Origin: Neolewinella aurantiaca
GTDB lineage: Bacteria; Bacteroidota; Bacteroidia; Chitinophagales; Saprospiraceae
Direction: 5' to 3'
DNA length: 64,000 bases
NCBI RefSeq assembly: GCF_008014675.1
Contig: NZ_VOXD01000001.1
Coordinates: forward strand, 1-64,000
This document shows positions 15,792 to 24,491 of this stretch, in pieces. Each line of letters begins with the position of its first letter. Positions within the stretch are counted from its first letter, which is position 1. The position numbers were made by a program, and so were the translations under genes. The notes below the pieces were generated by a model. The model made no database searches. It was not told where the DNA came from and was given only the letters and a program-made list of their open reading frames with translations.

Positions 15792-18700
15792 ATGAATATG
15801 TTTCGCTTTTTTCTACTGATCACACCAGTACTTTTTGTTCTGTCTTGTGATCAGGATACCTCTTTTGAAGCCAATGATATTAGTCCGGTTCCCGGCCCGG
15901 TAAATGGCTTGTTCGCCGAACAAAAACCGGGTGAGACGGGGATTGATATTGTCAATTCCTTAGAAATCACCTCGGAGTTGAATTACGTCAACTACGCTTA
16001 CATCTTCAACGGTGGAGGGGTTGCTATGCTTGACTTTGACCAGGACGGTCTGATGGACCTTTACTTTGTGAGCACCCAGAAGGAGAATAAACTGTACCGG
16101 AACGCGGGAAATTGGAAATTTGAGGACGTAACCTCCACGGCCGGCGTGGCCGCCAGCGGCGGCCTTAAATCGGGCGTAAACGTTGTCGACGTAAACGCAG
16201 ACGGTTATCCTGACATCTACCTGGCCCGAACCGGGCTGCAGAAAGGAGAAGGAGCTCAGCCCGCAAGAAGCAACGAACTTTTCATCAACCAGCAAGACGG
16301 AACCTTCAAAGAAGCCGCGGCACAGTACGGCCTGGACAGCGACCGGGCGACCAACCACGCAAACTTCTTCGATTACGACGGCGATGGCGACCTTGACTGT
16401 TACCTGCTGAACATTCCGACCGATTTTGCCTCGGTCAATAAAATTCGCGCTCAACAAACTCCAAACGGAATACAGCGGATTACCACCCCCGTGCATGCCT
16501 ACCAATCTGATCAACTGCTGCGCAACGATGGTACGCACTTTACGGATGTAACCATGACGGCGGGTATTTATAACTATGGCTACGGGCTCAGTTCATTGGT
16601 CCATGATTTCAACAGCGATGGTCGTCAGGATATCTATATTTCAAATGATTATATCGACGCAGACAAGCTTTACATCAACCAGGGAAACGGAACGTTCACC
16701 GATCAAAGCCAAAACTACTTCCGTCATACCTCTCTTAACTCAATGGGCAGCGACCTGGCTGACCTGAACGGCGACGATTTGCCGGATTTGGTTACTGTTG
16801 ATATGCTTGCGGATGATATGGTTCGCCTCAAGAGCCTTGAGAACGGAATGAGGCCCGATCGTTACAATACCCTTACCCGCCTGGGCTACGGGCACCAGAT
16901 GATGCGCAATCAGATGCAAATCAACAACGGGAACGGCTTCTCGGAAGTAGGGCAGTTGGCCGGAATTGCCGCCAGCGACTGGAGTTGGGGCCCATTATTA
17001 GTAGATTTTGATAACGATGGAAATACGGATGTCTTCATCTCTAACGGCTACCGCTATGACGTTACGGATATGGACTTCATCGCTTTCACTTCTGATTCTC
17101 TTGTCGCTTCCGGCTTGCTCAAAAAGGCCGACGTTGAGGCGTACAATTCTTACCTGTCGCATATCCCTACTGCTCCGCAGTCCAACCACATGTACCGAAA
17201 CCTTGGCGACCTGAAGTTTGAAAATACAACCGAAAATTGGGGGCTTGGTGGCAACAATTACTCCAGTAGCGCCATCTACGGAGACCTCGATAATGACGGT
17301 GATGCGGACCTGGTAGTTGCTACTCTGGATGCTCCCCCGCTCGTTTATCGGAATCAGGCCGTAGAAAAAGGAGTTGGAGGTAGTTGGTTCCAAATCAGTG
17401 CTGTAGGAAGTGAAGAAAACCCTGGGGGTTACGGCCTGAAAGCGACGGTAGTAGCCGGTAACCGCCGGTTTACACGGGAGCTACAGCCGGTTCGGGGATT
17501 TCTGGGGTCTGTCGATCCCGTACTGCAATTCGGCCTTGGTGCTGTTGGCCAGATTGACCGCATTGAATTGAACTGGGCGGATGGCAAAACACAGGTAATC
17601 GAAGATATCGCCGTAAACCAACGCCTGACGGTAAATTATCAGGATGCAGGCAACGCGAAATTGCAGGGCGCGGCCGCAGGTGCAAAGCTGTTCTCTTTCC
17701 CGCAGGACCAGCGCGGACTAAAGTTCGTTCACCGGGAAAACACGTTCGATGACTTCGATCGTCAGGCCCTGATCCCCAGAATGCTGAGCAGAGAAGGTCC
17801 TGCCCTGGTAACCGGAGACCTGAACGGCGATGGCCTGGACGATGTGTTCCTGGGGGGAGCCGCCGGTACTGAGTCTTCAGTTTTCCTGCAGCAGGCCAAT
17901 GGTACACTAAAGGAAGCAGCCAACCAACTCCCGAAAGCAGATAACCGCTACGAAGACGTGAATGCGCTGCTCCTGGATTTTGATGGCGACGGCGACAACG
18001 ATCTTTACGTAACCAGCGGAGGAAGCGCCTTCCCCAACGGATCAGACCGCTACCAGGATCGACTTTACCGCAACGACGGTGGCAAACTGGTAAGAGCCGC
18101 TTTACCAACTATGCCGACCAGTACGGGCGCGGTTGTCGCTTTAGATTATGACGCCGACGGCGACCTTGACATCATTGTAGGAGGGCGATCTGTACCCGGA
18201 GGGTATCCGAATATCCCGAGGTCTTACCTGCTGGAAAACAATAACGGAGAGTTTTCCGACGTAACGGAGCGCGTAGTACCTGAATTTGCCAACATCGGCA
18301 TGGTAACGAGCATCGCCGTTGGCAATATCGAAGGAGATGACCGGCCAGAAATAGTGATTGGTGGCGAATGGATGCCAATCACCATTTTTACTGCTGGAGA
18401 CAACGGTTACGTGCGGTCATCTAGTAGCCCTGCCGGCTCCGCCGGCAACTGGCAAAGCCTGCTGATTACGGACCTGGACGGCGACGGACAAAACGAAATA
18501 GTGGCCGGAAACGAAGGAACCAACAGCCGGTACAAACCTTCACCTGAACGCAAGGTCAGACTTTACGCCGACGATTTCGACGGAAACGGAATGGTAGACC
18601 CCATTCTGACCGTTTCGGACAAAGACGGCCGCATGGTACCAATGACAACCAAGGCGCAGTTTTTGAAACAGTTGCCCGGCATGAAAAAGAAATTCGTCCG

Positions 18701-19151
18701 TACCAAAGATTACGCTAAGGCATCAGTGAAGGAGATCTTCACCGCAGAACAACTTGCGGAAGCCTCCACCTTCGAGCTGGAAACAGTTACTTCGTCGGTC
18801 TTCCGTAAGTCTGACGACCGTTGGGCAGCTACGGCTTTGCCCTCAGTGGTACAGGTGTCTGCGGTACGGGCCATCCGGGCTGCTGATTTCAACGGAGACG
18901 GGCAGACCGACTTATTACTGGTCGGTAACGACTACTCCCTCAACGTGGAGACAGGCCGGATGGACGGCGGTAACGGGGTGCTTCTGCTGAACGACGGCGA
19001 AGGGGGATGGACGACCCCGCCGAACCGTGACCACGGCCTGTGGGCCAGCTTGGACGCCCGGCGCCTGGCGCCGATCAGCTTCGCAGACGGACGAACCGGA
19101 TGGATCGTTGCCAATAACAACGGCCCGGCCGGTCTGTTCCTGGAAGAGTAG
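15792..19151 (+). CDS. FG-GAP / ASPIC-UnbV repeat lipoprotein
   Basis: A 1119-residue lipoprotein (signal ending VLFVLSC, Cys19). Two FG-GAP/VCBS propeller regions (about 60-510 and 640-1119) carry many calcium-binding-type loops such as 'DFDQDGLMDLYFV', 'DYDGDGDLDCYLL' and 'DLDNDGDADLVVA'. Between them (about 535-612) lies an ASPIC/UnbV domain ('GGYGLKATVVAGNRRFTREL', 'GLGAVGQIDRIELNWADG'). Such CRTAC1-like proteins are common at the Bacteroidota cell surface, often beside SusC/SusD pairs, and are thought to bind glycans or proteins; that pair is absent here. Copy 7 of the dispersed repeat lies in frame at 17667-17685. There is no type IX sorting domain at the C-terminus. Confidence 0.92.
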   Translation: MNMFRFFLLITPVLFVLSCDQDTSFEANDISPVPGPVNGLFAEQKPGETGIDIVNSLEITSELNYVNYAYIFNGGGVAMLDFDQDGLMDLYFVSTQKENKLYRNAGNWKFEDVTSTAGVAASGGLKSGVNVVDVNADGYPDIYLARTGLQKGEGAQPARSNELFINQQDGTFKEAAAQYGLDSDRATNHANFFDYDGDGDLDCYLLNIPTDFASVNKIRAQQTPNGIQRITTPVHAYQSDQLLRNDGTHFTDVTMTAGIYNYGYGLSSLVHDFNSDGRQDIYISNDYIDADKLYINQGNGTFTDQSQNYFRHTSLNSMGSDLADLNGDDLPDLVTVDMLADDMVRLKSLENGMRPDRYNTLTRLGYGHQMMRNQMQINNGNGFSEVGQLAGIAASDWSWGPLLVDFDNDGNTDVFISNGYRYDVTDMDFIAFTSDSLVASGLLKKADVEAYNSYLSHIPTAPQSNHMYRNLGDLKFENTTENWGLGGNNYSSSAIYGDLDNDGDADLVVATLDAPPLVYRNQAVEKGVGGSWFQISAVGSEENPGGYGLKATVVAGNRRFTRELQPVRGFLGSVDPVLQFGLGAVGQIDRIELNWADGKTQVIEDIAVNQRLTVNYQDAGNAKLQGAAAGAKLFSFPQDQRGLKFVHRENTFDDFDRQALIPRMLSREGPALVTGDLNGDGLDDVFLGGAAGTESSVFLQQANGTLKEAANQLPKADNRYEDVNALLLDFDGDGDNDLYVTSGGSAFPNGSDRYQDRLYRNDGGKLVRAALPTMPTSTGAVVALDYDADGDLDIIVGGRSVPGGYPNIPRSYLLENNNGEFSDVTERVVPEFANIGMVTSIAVGNIEGDDRPEIVIGGEWMPITIFTAGDNGYVRSSSSPAGSAGNWQSLLITDLDGDGQNEIVAGNEGTNSRYKPSPERKVRLYADDFDGNGMVDPILTVSDKDGRMVPMTTKAQFLKQLPGMKKKFVRTKDYAKASVKEIFTAEQLAEASTFELETVTSSVFRKSDDRWAATALPSVVQVSAVRAIRAADFNGDGQTDLLLVGNDYSLNVETGRMDGGNGVLLLNDGEGGWTTPPNRDHGLWASLDARRLAPISFADGRTGWIVANNNGPAGLFLEE
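17667..17685 (-). repeat. Dispersed 19-nt repeat, copy inside a coding region
   Basis: GGCGCGGCCGCAGGTGCAA lies in frame within the FG-GAP gene and encodes QGAAAGAK in the linker after the ASPIC domain. It is the only full-consensus copy found deep inside a gene. Confidence 0.8.
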
Positions 19152-19173
19152 GTCATCGTTCGCGAAGGAGAAA

Positions 19174-19779
19174 TCAGAGCAGGAACTCAATTTCTCCATC
19201 GCTGCCGTAGCGTGCGCTTACGGCGCGGAAACGCCCAAGCTCTTCGCGTTGGCGCCGGGTAACGGTGTAATCCGCCGCACGGAGTACATCGGATCGGATT
19301 TTGCCGAAGCTTGAGGGCAGGCCACTCGCCCCCTGGCCAATGGCCATGCAACAGACGAGGGGAGCTTCGAGGTCTTCGCAAAGGCGGTAAACGAAACTAT
19401 CCATCGCCAGCCGGACAGCCACTTCGCCCCGGGAGTCGATGAGCGCCAAGGGTATGTTGGGGCCAGCGGGCACCAACAGCGTTAGCGGACGCTTGTGGTA
19501 AGACAGCAAGGTGTACAGTCTGGGGTGAATCTGAGGGCACCATTCGAAGAGTGTTTCCTGATCGGCAAAGACCAGCTCTGGGCGGTTAACCGGAGAAGGG
19601 GGGCAGACAGTTAGCAGGTTACGAACTGCGTTGGGGTGCTGAACGTGCGCGGAGAGTTGCCAGAGATTGGCAGTAGGCAGAAGCACCAGGCCACCAGAAT
19701 GAAGGGTTGGCAGGGCCTGAGCGCCCCTGGGAGGCAACGGGTGGTGCATCTCTGAGAAAATATTAGTCCTTATGTTCAT
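19174..19779 (-). CDS. Divergent YrdC/Sua5-domain protein
   Basis: A 201-residue protein with the YrdC/Sua5 fold outline: 'GGLVLLPTANLWQLSAHVQ' replaces the usual 'PTDTVYGLG', 'KRPLTLLVPAGPNIP' matches the conserved 'P.T.vv' strand, and 'EVAVRLAMDSFVYRLCED' matches 'vavRiP....'. True TsaC/Sua5 makes threonylcarbamoyl-AMP for tRNA t6A37. Several ligand-binding positions differ here, so this may be a paralogue with another or no activity. The start at 19779 (MNIRTNIF) is chosen over 19833; MHHPL is also possible. The C-terminal end 'YGSDGEIEFLL' converges on the FG-GAP gene with 22 bp between the stops. Confidence 0.72.
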   Translation of the reverse strand: MNIRTNIFSEMHHPLPPRGAQALPTLHSGGLVLLPTANLWQLSAHVQHPNAVRNLLTVCPPSPVNRPELVFADQETLFEWCPQIHPRLYTLLSYHKRPLTLLVPAGPNIPLALIDSRGEVAVRLAMDSFVYRLCEDLEAPLVCCMAIGQGASGLPSSFGKIRSDVLRAADYTVTRRQREELGRFRAVSARYGSDGEIEFLL

Positions 19780-20029
19780 ATTACTTATTGGAAAGGCGGA
19801 CCGCTCAAATCGGGGCGGTGGCCGGGGTTTCATTATATTCGTGAGAGTTGTGCACTACGCTGTTGCCGGAGGGTGAGGCCGGTGCTGTTGAACACAAATT
19901 TTAACTTTCGGGACTACAATTTTGTCTGCTACCACCAATATAGGTTAGTTTTTAAGGCGTTGGTTGTAGCTTTCAGACTAGGAACCCTTATTTTACCGTT
20001 CAGATTGTACTGTCCCTAAAATTTAAAGA

Positions 20030-22378
20030 TTGAGCTTCCCTAAACTATCACCCAAAGGCCTTTTACTCCTTCTGGCACTAACATTTGTTCCCTTTTCAGA
20101 GGTTTTAGCCGATCATATTGTTGGAGGAGAGTTTACATACTCCTGCCAGGGCTGGCTTAATGATGACCCGAGTACAGGGATTAAGGTCTACGCGTGTCAG
20201 ATAAATATGTACCGCGACTGTATTGGCGACGGAGCTTATTTTGATGGCGTAGCGTTAACCACTTCTACCGGGCCCGATGGCTTTTCGAGCTCTCCGATGC
20301 ACATTTCGATTTATCGAGGTAATAATACAACGCCTTATGAGGCAACCAGATCGTTGCTGCTGGGGCCGGTGGCGGATGTTCCCATCAATTTGGGTAACCC
20401 TTGCCTTGAGTTCAACGAAGAGGTGTGTCAGCAGATCGGGGTATACGATTTTGAGATTCAGTTACCGGTATCCGATGAGTCCTACACGCTCACCTACCAG
20501 CGCTGTTGCCGTAATATGACGATTCTCAACCTACTCAACCCAAGCGAGATTGGTTCTACTTACTTTATTGAGATTACTCCCGAAGCACAGCAGCGGTGCA
20601 ATGAGAGCCCTAAATTCAACATCAACCCTCCGATTGCACTGTGTGCTAATGCTGATTTCCAGATTGACCTTGGGGCTACGGAACGGGAAGGGGACAGTCT
20701 CGTTTATAAATTCTGTGATCCTATTGTTGGTGGAGGGCAAGACGGAAGCATGCAGACTCCATCCTCCTTTGATGATGTAGTACCTTTGGTTGAGTCGCCG
20801 CCGCCTTATACTTCTGCTGGCTTTCGGATGCCTCAGTTCAATGTAAACAACCAGCTTGGTGTAGGCAGTACACTCAACCTGGATCCGGAAACAGGGCTGA
20901 TGTCAGGAAATCCGATCTTCCGGGGCACTTTCTCGCTTGCAATTTGTGTAGAGGAATGGAGCCGGGACAGCGTCCCGGTACTGCTCAGTGAAACAAAGCG
21001 GGAATTTCAGATGACGGTAGACCTGTGTGGTAACCAGGTGTTTGCGGATTTGCTGGAGACGGAAATAGACGACCAGGGGCGGTTCTTTATCCGCCAGTGC
21101 GGACCGGGGCAGAACACTATCATCAATGAAAGTACCGTCGAGCGCTTCATTACCGAATACAACTGGGAGCTTGATGGTCCGGAAGGCCTGATCACCGGCA
21201 GTAATCGTGATTTCTCTTCCACGATAAACGAAGTTGGGGTTTACGAAGGAACGATGATTCTGAACCGAAGCTCTATTGCCGATAATTGCCGGGATACGGC
21301 GTTCTTCCTCCTGGGTGTCTTCCCGGATACAGAGCCTGACTTTGAATTCACCGTACCGGGATGCGACGATGAGCCCATTGACTTTACGGATTTGTCCGTT
21401 CCGCTGGGGGACAACACCATTGTAAACTGGTCGTGGGACTTCGCGGATAACTCCAACGAAGACACGCGGCAAAATCCCCGCCACCGGTACAGCATTCCTG
21501 GTAGTTTTGACGTCACCCTCACGACAACGGACAACAATGGGTGTACTGCGATTGCAACGAATAATCTCGACTATTTCCCCAGCCCACGGACGATTCTGAT
21601 TGAACCGGATGAAGGATTCGGGTGCGTACCTTTTACCAAAGACTTCATCAACCTGAGCCAACCGATAAACGACGATTACATCTTTGAATGGGAGTTTGGC
21701 GACGGAGGTATGGCTGATATTGCAAGCCCGACCTACGTGTATGAAAACAGCGGAGTTTATGATGTGTACCTCGGCATCACGAGCCCTACGGGATGCTTCG
21801 TGGATACCACCTTCGTAAGCCTGGTTGATGTTCGGGACGCACCCGAAGCCGATTTCATCTGGACTCCGGATGAACCCACCAACATCTTACCTGATATTCG
21901 GGTGCTCGACCAAAGTGTCGGAGCCAATCAGCGACGGTACGTTTTGCGGAATGCAGCGGGAGATCAGCTCTTTACCACGCCCGCGCAGGATTTCGATTAC
22001 ACCCTTCGGGATACCGGTCAGGTATTCATCACCCAGTTTGTCACCCACCCGAGCGGATGTGTGGACACCATCACGAAAGACCTGAGGCTGAGGCTGATCA
22101 ATACTTACTTTTTGCCGGATGTATTCACCCCGAACGGTGACGGCCTGAACGACGCATTTGTTCCTGTCGGGCTGCTCAACGGAGTAACAAACTACCGCCT
22201 GCGCGTCTGGACCCGCTGGGGAGAACTCGTGTTCTCGACCAACGTCATCAAGGACGGCTGGGACGGTACTTTCAACGGCCGGGAGAGCCCCGGAGGGGCT
22301 TATTTGTGGGACGTACAGTACACTGATGTAAACGGAGATGCAGAAGCCCTGAAGGGTGGGGTAGTATTGGTCCGTTGA
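20030..22378 (+). CDS. Secreted PKD-repeat protein with type B T9SS sorting domain
   Basis: A 782-residue secreted protein, TTG start, with a signal peptide ending EVLADH. The N-terminal 440 residues contain Cys-rich stretches ('YACQINMYRDCIGDG', 'YTLTYQRCCRNMTI') and no recognised enzyme motif. Two PKD domains follow, at about 460-505 ('VNWSWDFADNS') and 550-590 ('FEWEFGDGG'). The last 87 residues are a gliding-motility-type C-terminal domain: 'VFTPNGDGLNDAFVP', then 'WTRWGELVF' and 'GGAYLWDVQYTD'. That domain directs export by the type IX system and surface attachment. Its role may be adhesion or matrix formation. It is not in an operon. Confidence 0.93.
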   Translation: MSFPKLSPKGLLLLLALTFVPFSEVLADHIVGGEFTYSCQGWLNDDPSTGIKVYACQINMYRDCIGDGAYFDGVALTTSTGPDGFSSSPMHISIYRGNNTTPYEATRSLLLGPVADVPINLGNPCLEFNEEVCQQIGVYDFEIQLPVSDESYTLTYQRCCRNMTILNLLNPSEIGSTYFIEITPEAQQRCNESPKFNINPPIALCANADFQIDLGATEREGDSLVYKFCDPIVGGGQDGSMQTPSSFDDVVPLVESPPPYTSAGFRMPQFNVNNQLGVGSTLNLDPETGLMSGNPIFRGTFSLAICVEEWSRDSVPVLLSETKREFQMTVDLCGNQVFADLLETEIDDQGRFFIRQCGPGQNTIINESTVERFITEYNWELDGPEGLITGSNRDFSSTINEVGVYEGTMILNRSSIADNCRDTAFFLLGVFPDTEPDFEFTVPGCDDEPIDFTDLSVPLGDNTIVNWSWDFADNSNEDTRQNPRHRYSIPGSFDVTLTTTDNNGCTAIATNNLDYFPSPRTILIEPDEGFGCVPFTKDFINLSQPINDDYIFEWEFGDGGMADIASPTYVYENSGVYDVYLGITSPTGCFVDTTFVSLVDVRDAPEADFIWTPDEPTNILPDIRVLDQSVGANQRRYVLRNAAGDQLFTTPAQDFDYTLRDTGQVFITQFVTHPSGCVDTITKDLRLRLINTYFLPDVFTPNGDGLNDAFVPVGLLNGVTNYRLRVWTRWGELVFSTNVIKDGWDGTFNGRESPGGAYLWDVQYTDVNGDAEALKGGVVLVR

Positions 22379-22471
22379 CGCACAGCTGAAGAAAACGGAA
22401 GTGGGGCAAATGATTGCTCGTTGCCGGAGCGTTTTTGCTGCTGACGAAGTTGCGTTCCCCCTCAACCTGCT

Positions 22472-22490
22472 TTGCACCTGCGTACGCGCC
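22472..22490 (+). repeat. Dispersed 19-nt repeat, copy 4
   Basis: TTGCACCTGCGTACGCGCC, a full match, pointing to the secreted caspase-like gene 107 bp downstream. Confidence 0.88.
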
Positions 22491-22596
22491 ACCAAATTGC
22501 CCTTAACATTTGGGAAACACACTACGGAAGATCGAACTTTCGTTAGTGTATAACTTCCCACGATTACTATCCAAATACCTGAACAAATCCCTACTC

Positions 22597-23673
22597 ATGC
22601 TGCTGCAGAGATTGCTCCTTCTGTGCCTGTGCACCACCTTTTTTACCTCTTTATACGCGGAAACCCGCCACATTCATGTTATCCAAATGCTGGATGATAA
22701 CAGCCCGACTTATCTGATTCGGGAAGGCTCGCGGAGCATCGATTACGGTGTGCAGCGCGAAGTGGACCGGATGCAAAAAGCCCTGGGTATTTCCGATGTG
22801 CACTATTACCGCCTTAATGGTCATAATTTCAACCGGGAAGCGCTTGATTTTGTGGTGGATTACCAGCTCGCGTATCAGGAGCGTGACATCATCATTTTTG
22901 TTTACACCGGGCATGGGTTTCGGGATGCCGGGAGCTCCGGTCAGTTGCCAAAGTTGTATTTCGGAGGCTACGAAAACGCCATGGAAGGCGATGAGTTACG
23001 CTTTCGGTTGCTGGAGAAAAACCCCAGCTTGTTGATCAATCTGGTGATTGCATGTAACTCGACTCAGGTAGACCAGCGGGTTGCGCCGGGGCGCCCGGAA
23101 GACAGCGCTCCTTCCAGCGGACGCCTGGCATCGGTCCCTACCGGTGACCGACCTTATCATGTTCTGTTCAGCGATCAACCCGGGTACACCAAAGTGATCG
23201 ATCTCGTGAGTGCTGACCGCGAATACGAGACATTTCTGAGTAGAGATGGTGGTATCTTCTTCAGCGAGGTACTTTACGCGCTGCAGGAAGTATTCGCCGA
23301 TCAACGGCTGACATCGTGGCCAGGAATCTGCAGCTATATTCAGGAGCAAACCCTGCTACGTACACAAGAGCGCGGACTTCGCCAGAAGCCCTACTGTGCC
23401 TACAATGTGTTCAAGGCGATGGACAACGAGGTGCCAACAATTATAGTTGCCGGTGGAGGTGATGCGATTTCCTGTCGTCTGGCCCGCAAAAATCTGCGCC
23501 GTGATCAACGCGCGGAATTGAAGGCACTGCGCCGCCGTCACCGCCAGGAAATCCGATCTCTGCGGGGACGTGATGTCCGGCGATTGGCTAATATGCGCCA
23601 GCGGCAGGAAGTAGGCAAGATGAAATATGTGCACTTACAGGCCTATCAGCGTAAATCGGATGCCTGCAAATAG
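22597..23673 (+). CDS. Secreted caspase-like (C14-type) protease
   Basis: A 358-residue protein with a signal peptide (MLLQRLLLLCLCTTFFTS, cleaved near LYAET). A caspase-like fold follows. His106 in 'FVYTGHGFRD' and Cys153 in 'NLVIACNST' form the expected catalytic dyad, and 'YHVLFSDQPG' and 'GGIFFSEVLYAL' fit the later strands. After about residue 320 comes a strongly basic helical tail ('NLRRDQRAELKALRRRHRQ'), unusual for the family. The in-frame extension upstream (from 22510) lacks signal-peptide character. Substrate, activation and partners are unknown. It is separate from the cytoplasmic caspase operon 7.4 kb away. Confidence 0.82.
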   Translation: MLLQRLLLLCLCTTFFTSLYAETRHIHVIQMLDDNSPTYLIREGSRSIDYGVQREVDRMQKALGISDVHYYRLNGHNFNREALDFVVDYQLAYQERDIIIFVYTGHGFRDAGSSGQLPKLYFGGYENAMEGDELRFRLLEKNPSLLINLVIACNSTQVDQRVAPGRPEDSAPSSGRLASVPTGDRPYHVLFSDQPGYTKVIDLVSADREYETFLSRDGGIFFSEVLYALQEVFADQRLTSWPGICSYIQEQTLLRTQERGLRQKPYCAYNVFKAMDNEVPTIIVAGGGDAISCRLARKNLRRDQRAELKALRRRHRQEIRSLRGRDVRRLANMRQRQEVGKMKYVHLQAYQRKSDACK

Positions 23674-23790
23674 GCTTGCACCTGAAGGCCGTTTGCCAGT
23701 GTATGTTCTCCGCTTTGAAGTAATTTGAAAGGCGAACTATACCAGCTCAGGCGTTGTGTATCTGCCTAAGAATCTGATCAGGGAATAAGC

Positions 23791-24414
23791 TTACTTCCCG
23801 TCTTTCTTCCAGAATTTCCAGCCATTGGGGTCTTTTCCTTCCTTGATGCGCTGTTTGCGTTTTTTCTCGCGTTCGCGCTCACGACGATTCTGGTTACGCT
23901 CTTTGTTGTTGGCGCGTTCCTTCTTCTTGTCCCAGATGTCGTTGCGTTTGGCGATAACGTACCGCACGCTGATGGCGGTCTGAATAGAGACGGGGAAAGC
24001 GTCGCCACCGAAGTTGATGGCAGGCTTGAAGTCGTAGGAAACGTTGATCTTGGCAAAGGTGGCTTCGGCGCCCAGAACTCCATCGATGCCGAAGGGGCGA
24101 CCGTAGACTTCGCCGGTTTTGGTGTTGATCTCGTCGGTCCAGCCCAGGTGCATTCCTGCTCCGTAGAAAATATTCAGCCGACGGCTCAGGATGTTTTGAT
24201 GTTGTTTGCCCAACAGGGTAAACGAACCTTCGTTACGGCGAAGGCTCTGGTGAATTATACCTTCGGCGACAAAGTTTTTGTGGACGACGGGAAGTCTCAA
24301 CTGGGCGGTTGCTCCAATCTCTGTGCCAAGTCTGAGCCCCAGTGAGGCGTCGTATGATTGAGCGGTGATAAGTAGCGGGAAAGTCAATAAAAAAACGAAG
24401 AGTAGTCTGTTCAT
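23791..24414 (-). CDS. Exported beta-barrel-like protein with basic tail
   Basis: A 207-residue protein with a signal peptide (MNRLLFVFLLTFPLLITAQ). Residues 20-155 alternate in barrel-like strands ('YGAGMHLGWTDEINTKTG', 'FAKINVSYDFKPAINFGG', 'IQTAISVRYVIAKRND'). The last 45 residues are almost all Lys, Arg, Glu and Asn ('NRREREREKKRKQRIKEG') and end 'WKFWKKDGK'. A charged tail after a barrel is odd and could reach into the periplasm to bind the cell wall or nucleic acid. I do not recognise the family. It is transcribed alone; no terminator was evident downstream. Confidence 0.7.
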   Translation of the reverse strand: MNRLLFVFLLTFPLLITAQSYDASLGLRLGTEIGATAQLRLPVVHKNFVAEGIIHQSLRRNEGSFTLLGKQHQNILSRRLNIFYGAGMHLGWTDEINTKTGEVYGRPFGIDGVLGAEATFAKINVSYDFKPAINFGGDAFPVSIQTAISVRYVIAKRNDIWDKKKERANNKERNQNRREREREKKRKQRIKEGKDPNGWKFWKKDGK

Positions 24415-24491
24415 GTGGCTTGAAACGGATTTCTGCAGGCGAATGTGATTCTGAAGAGTATATTTTTAGAGGATATTAATCCGATGCGTCT

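Noticed and set aside
23675-23694. Possible repeat copy after the secreted caspase gene
   Set aside because: Only TTGCACCTG matches; the second half is different, so it was not counted.
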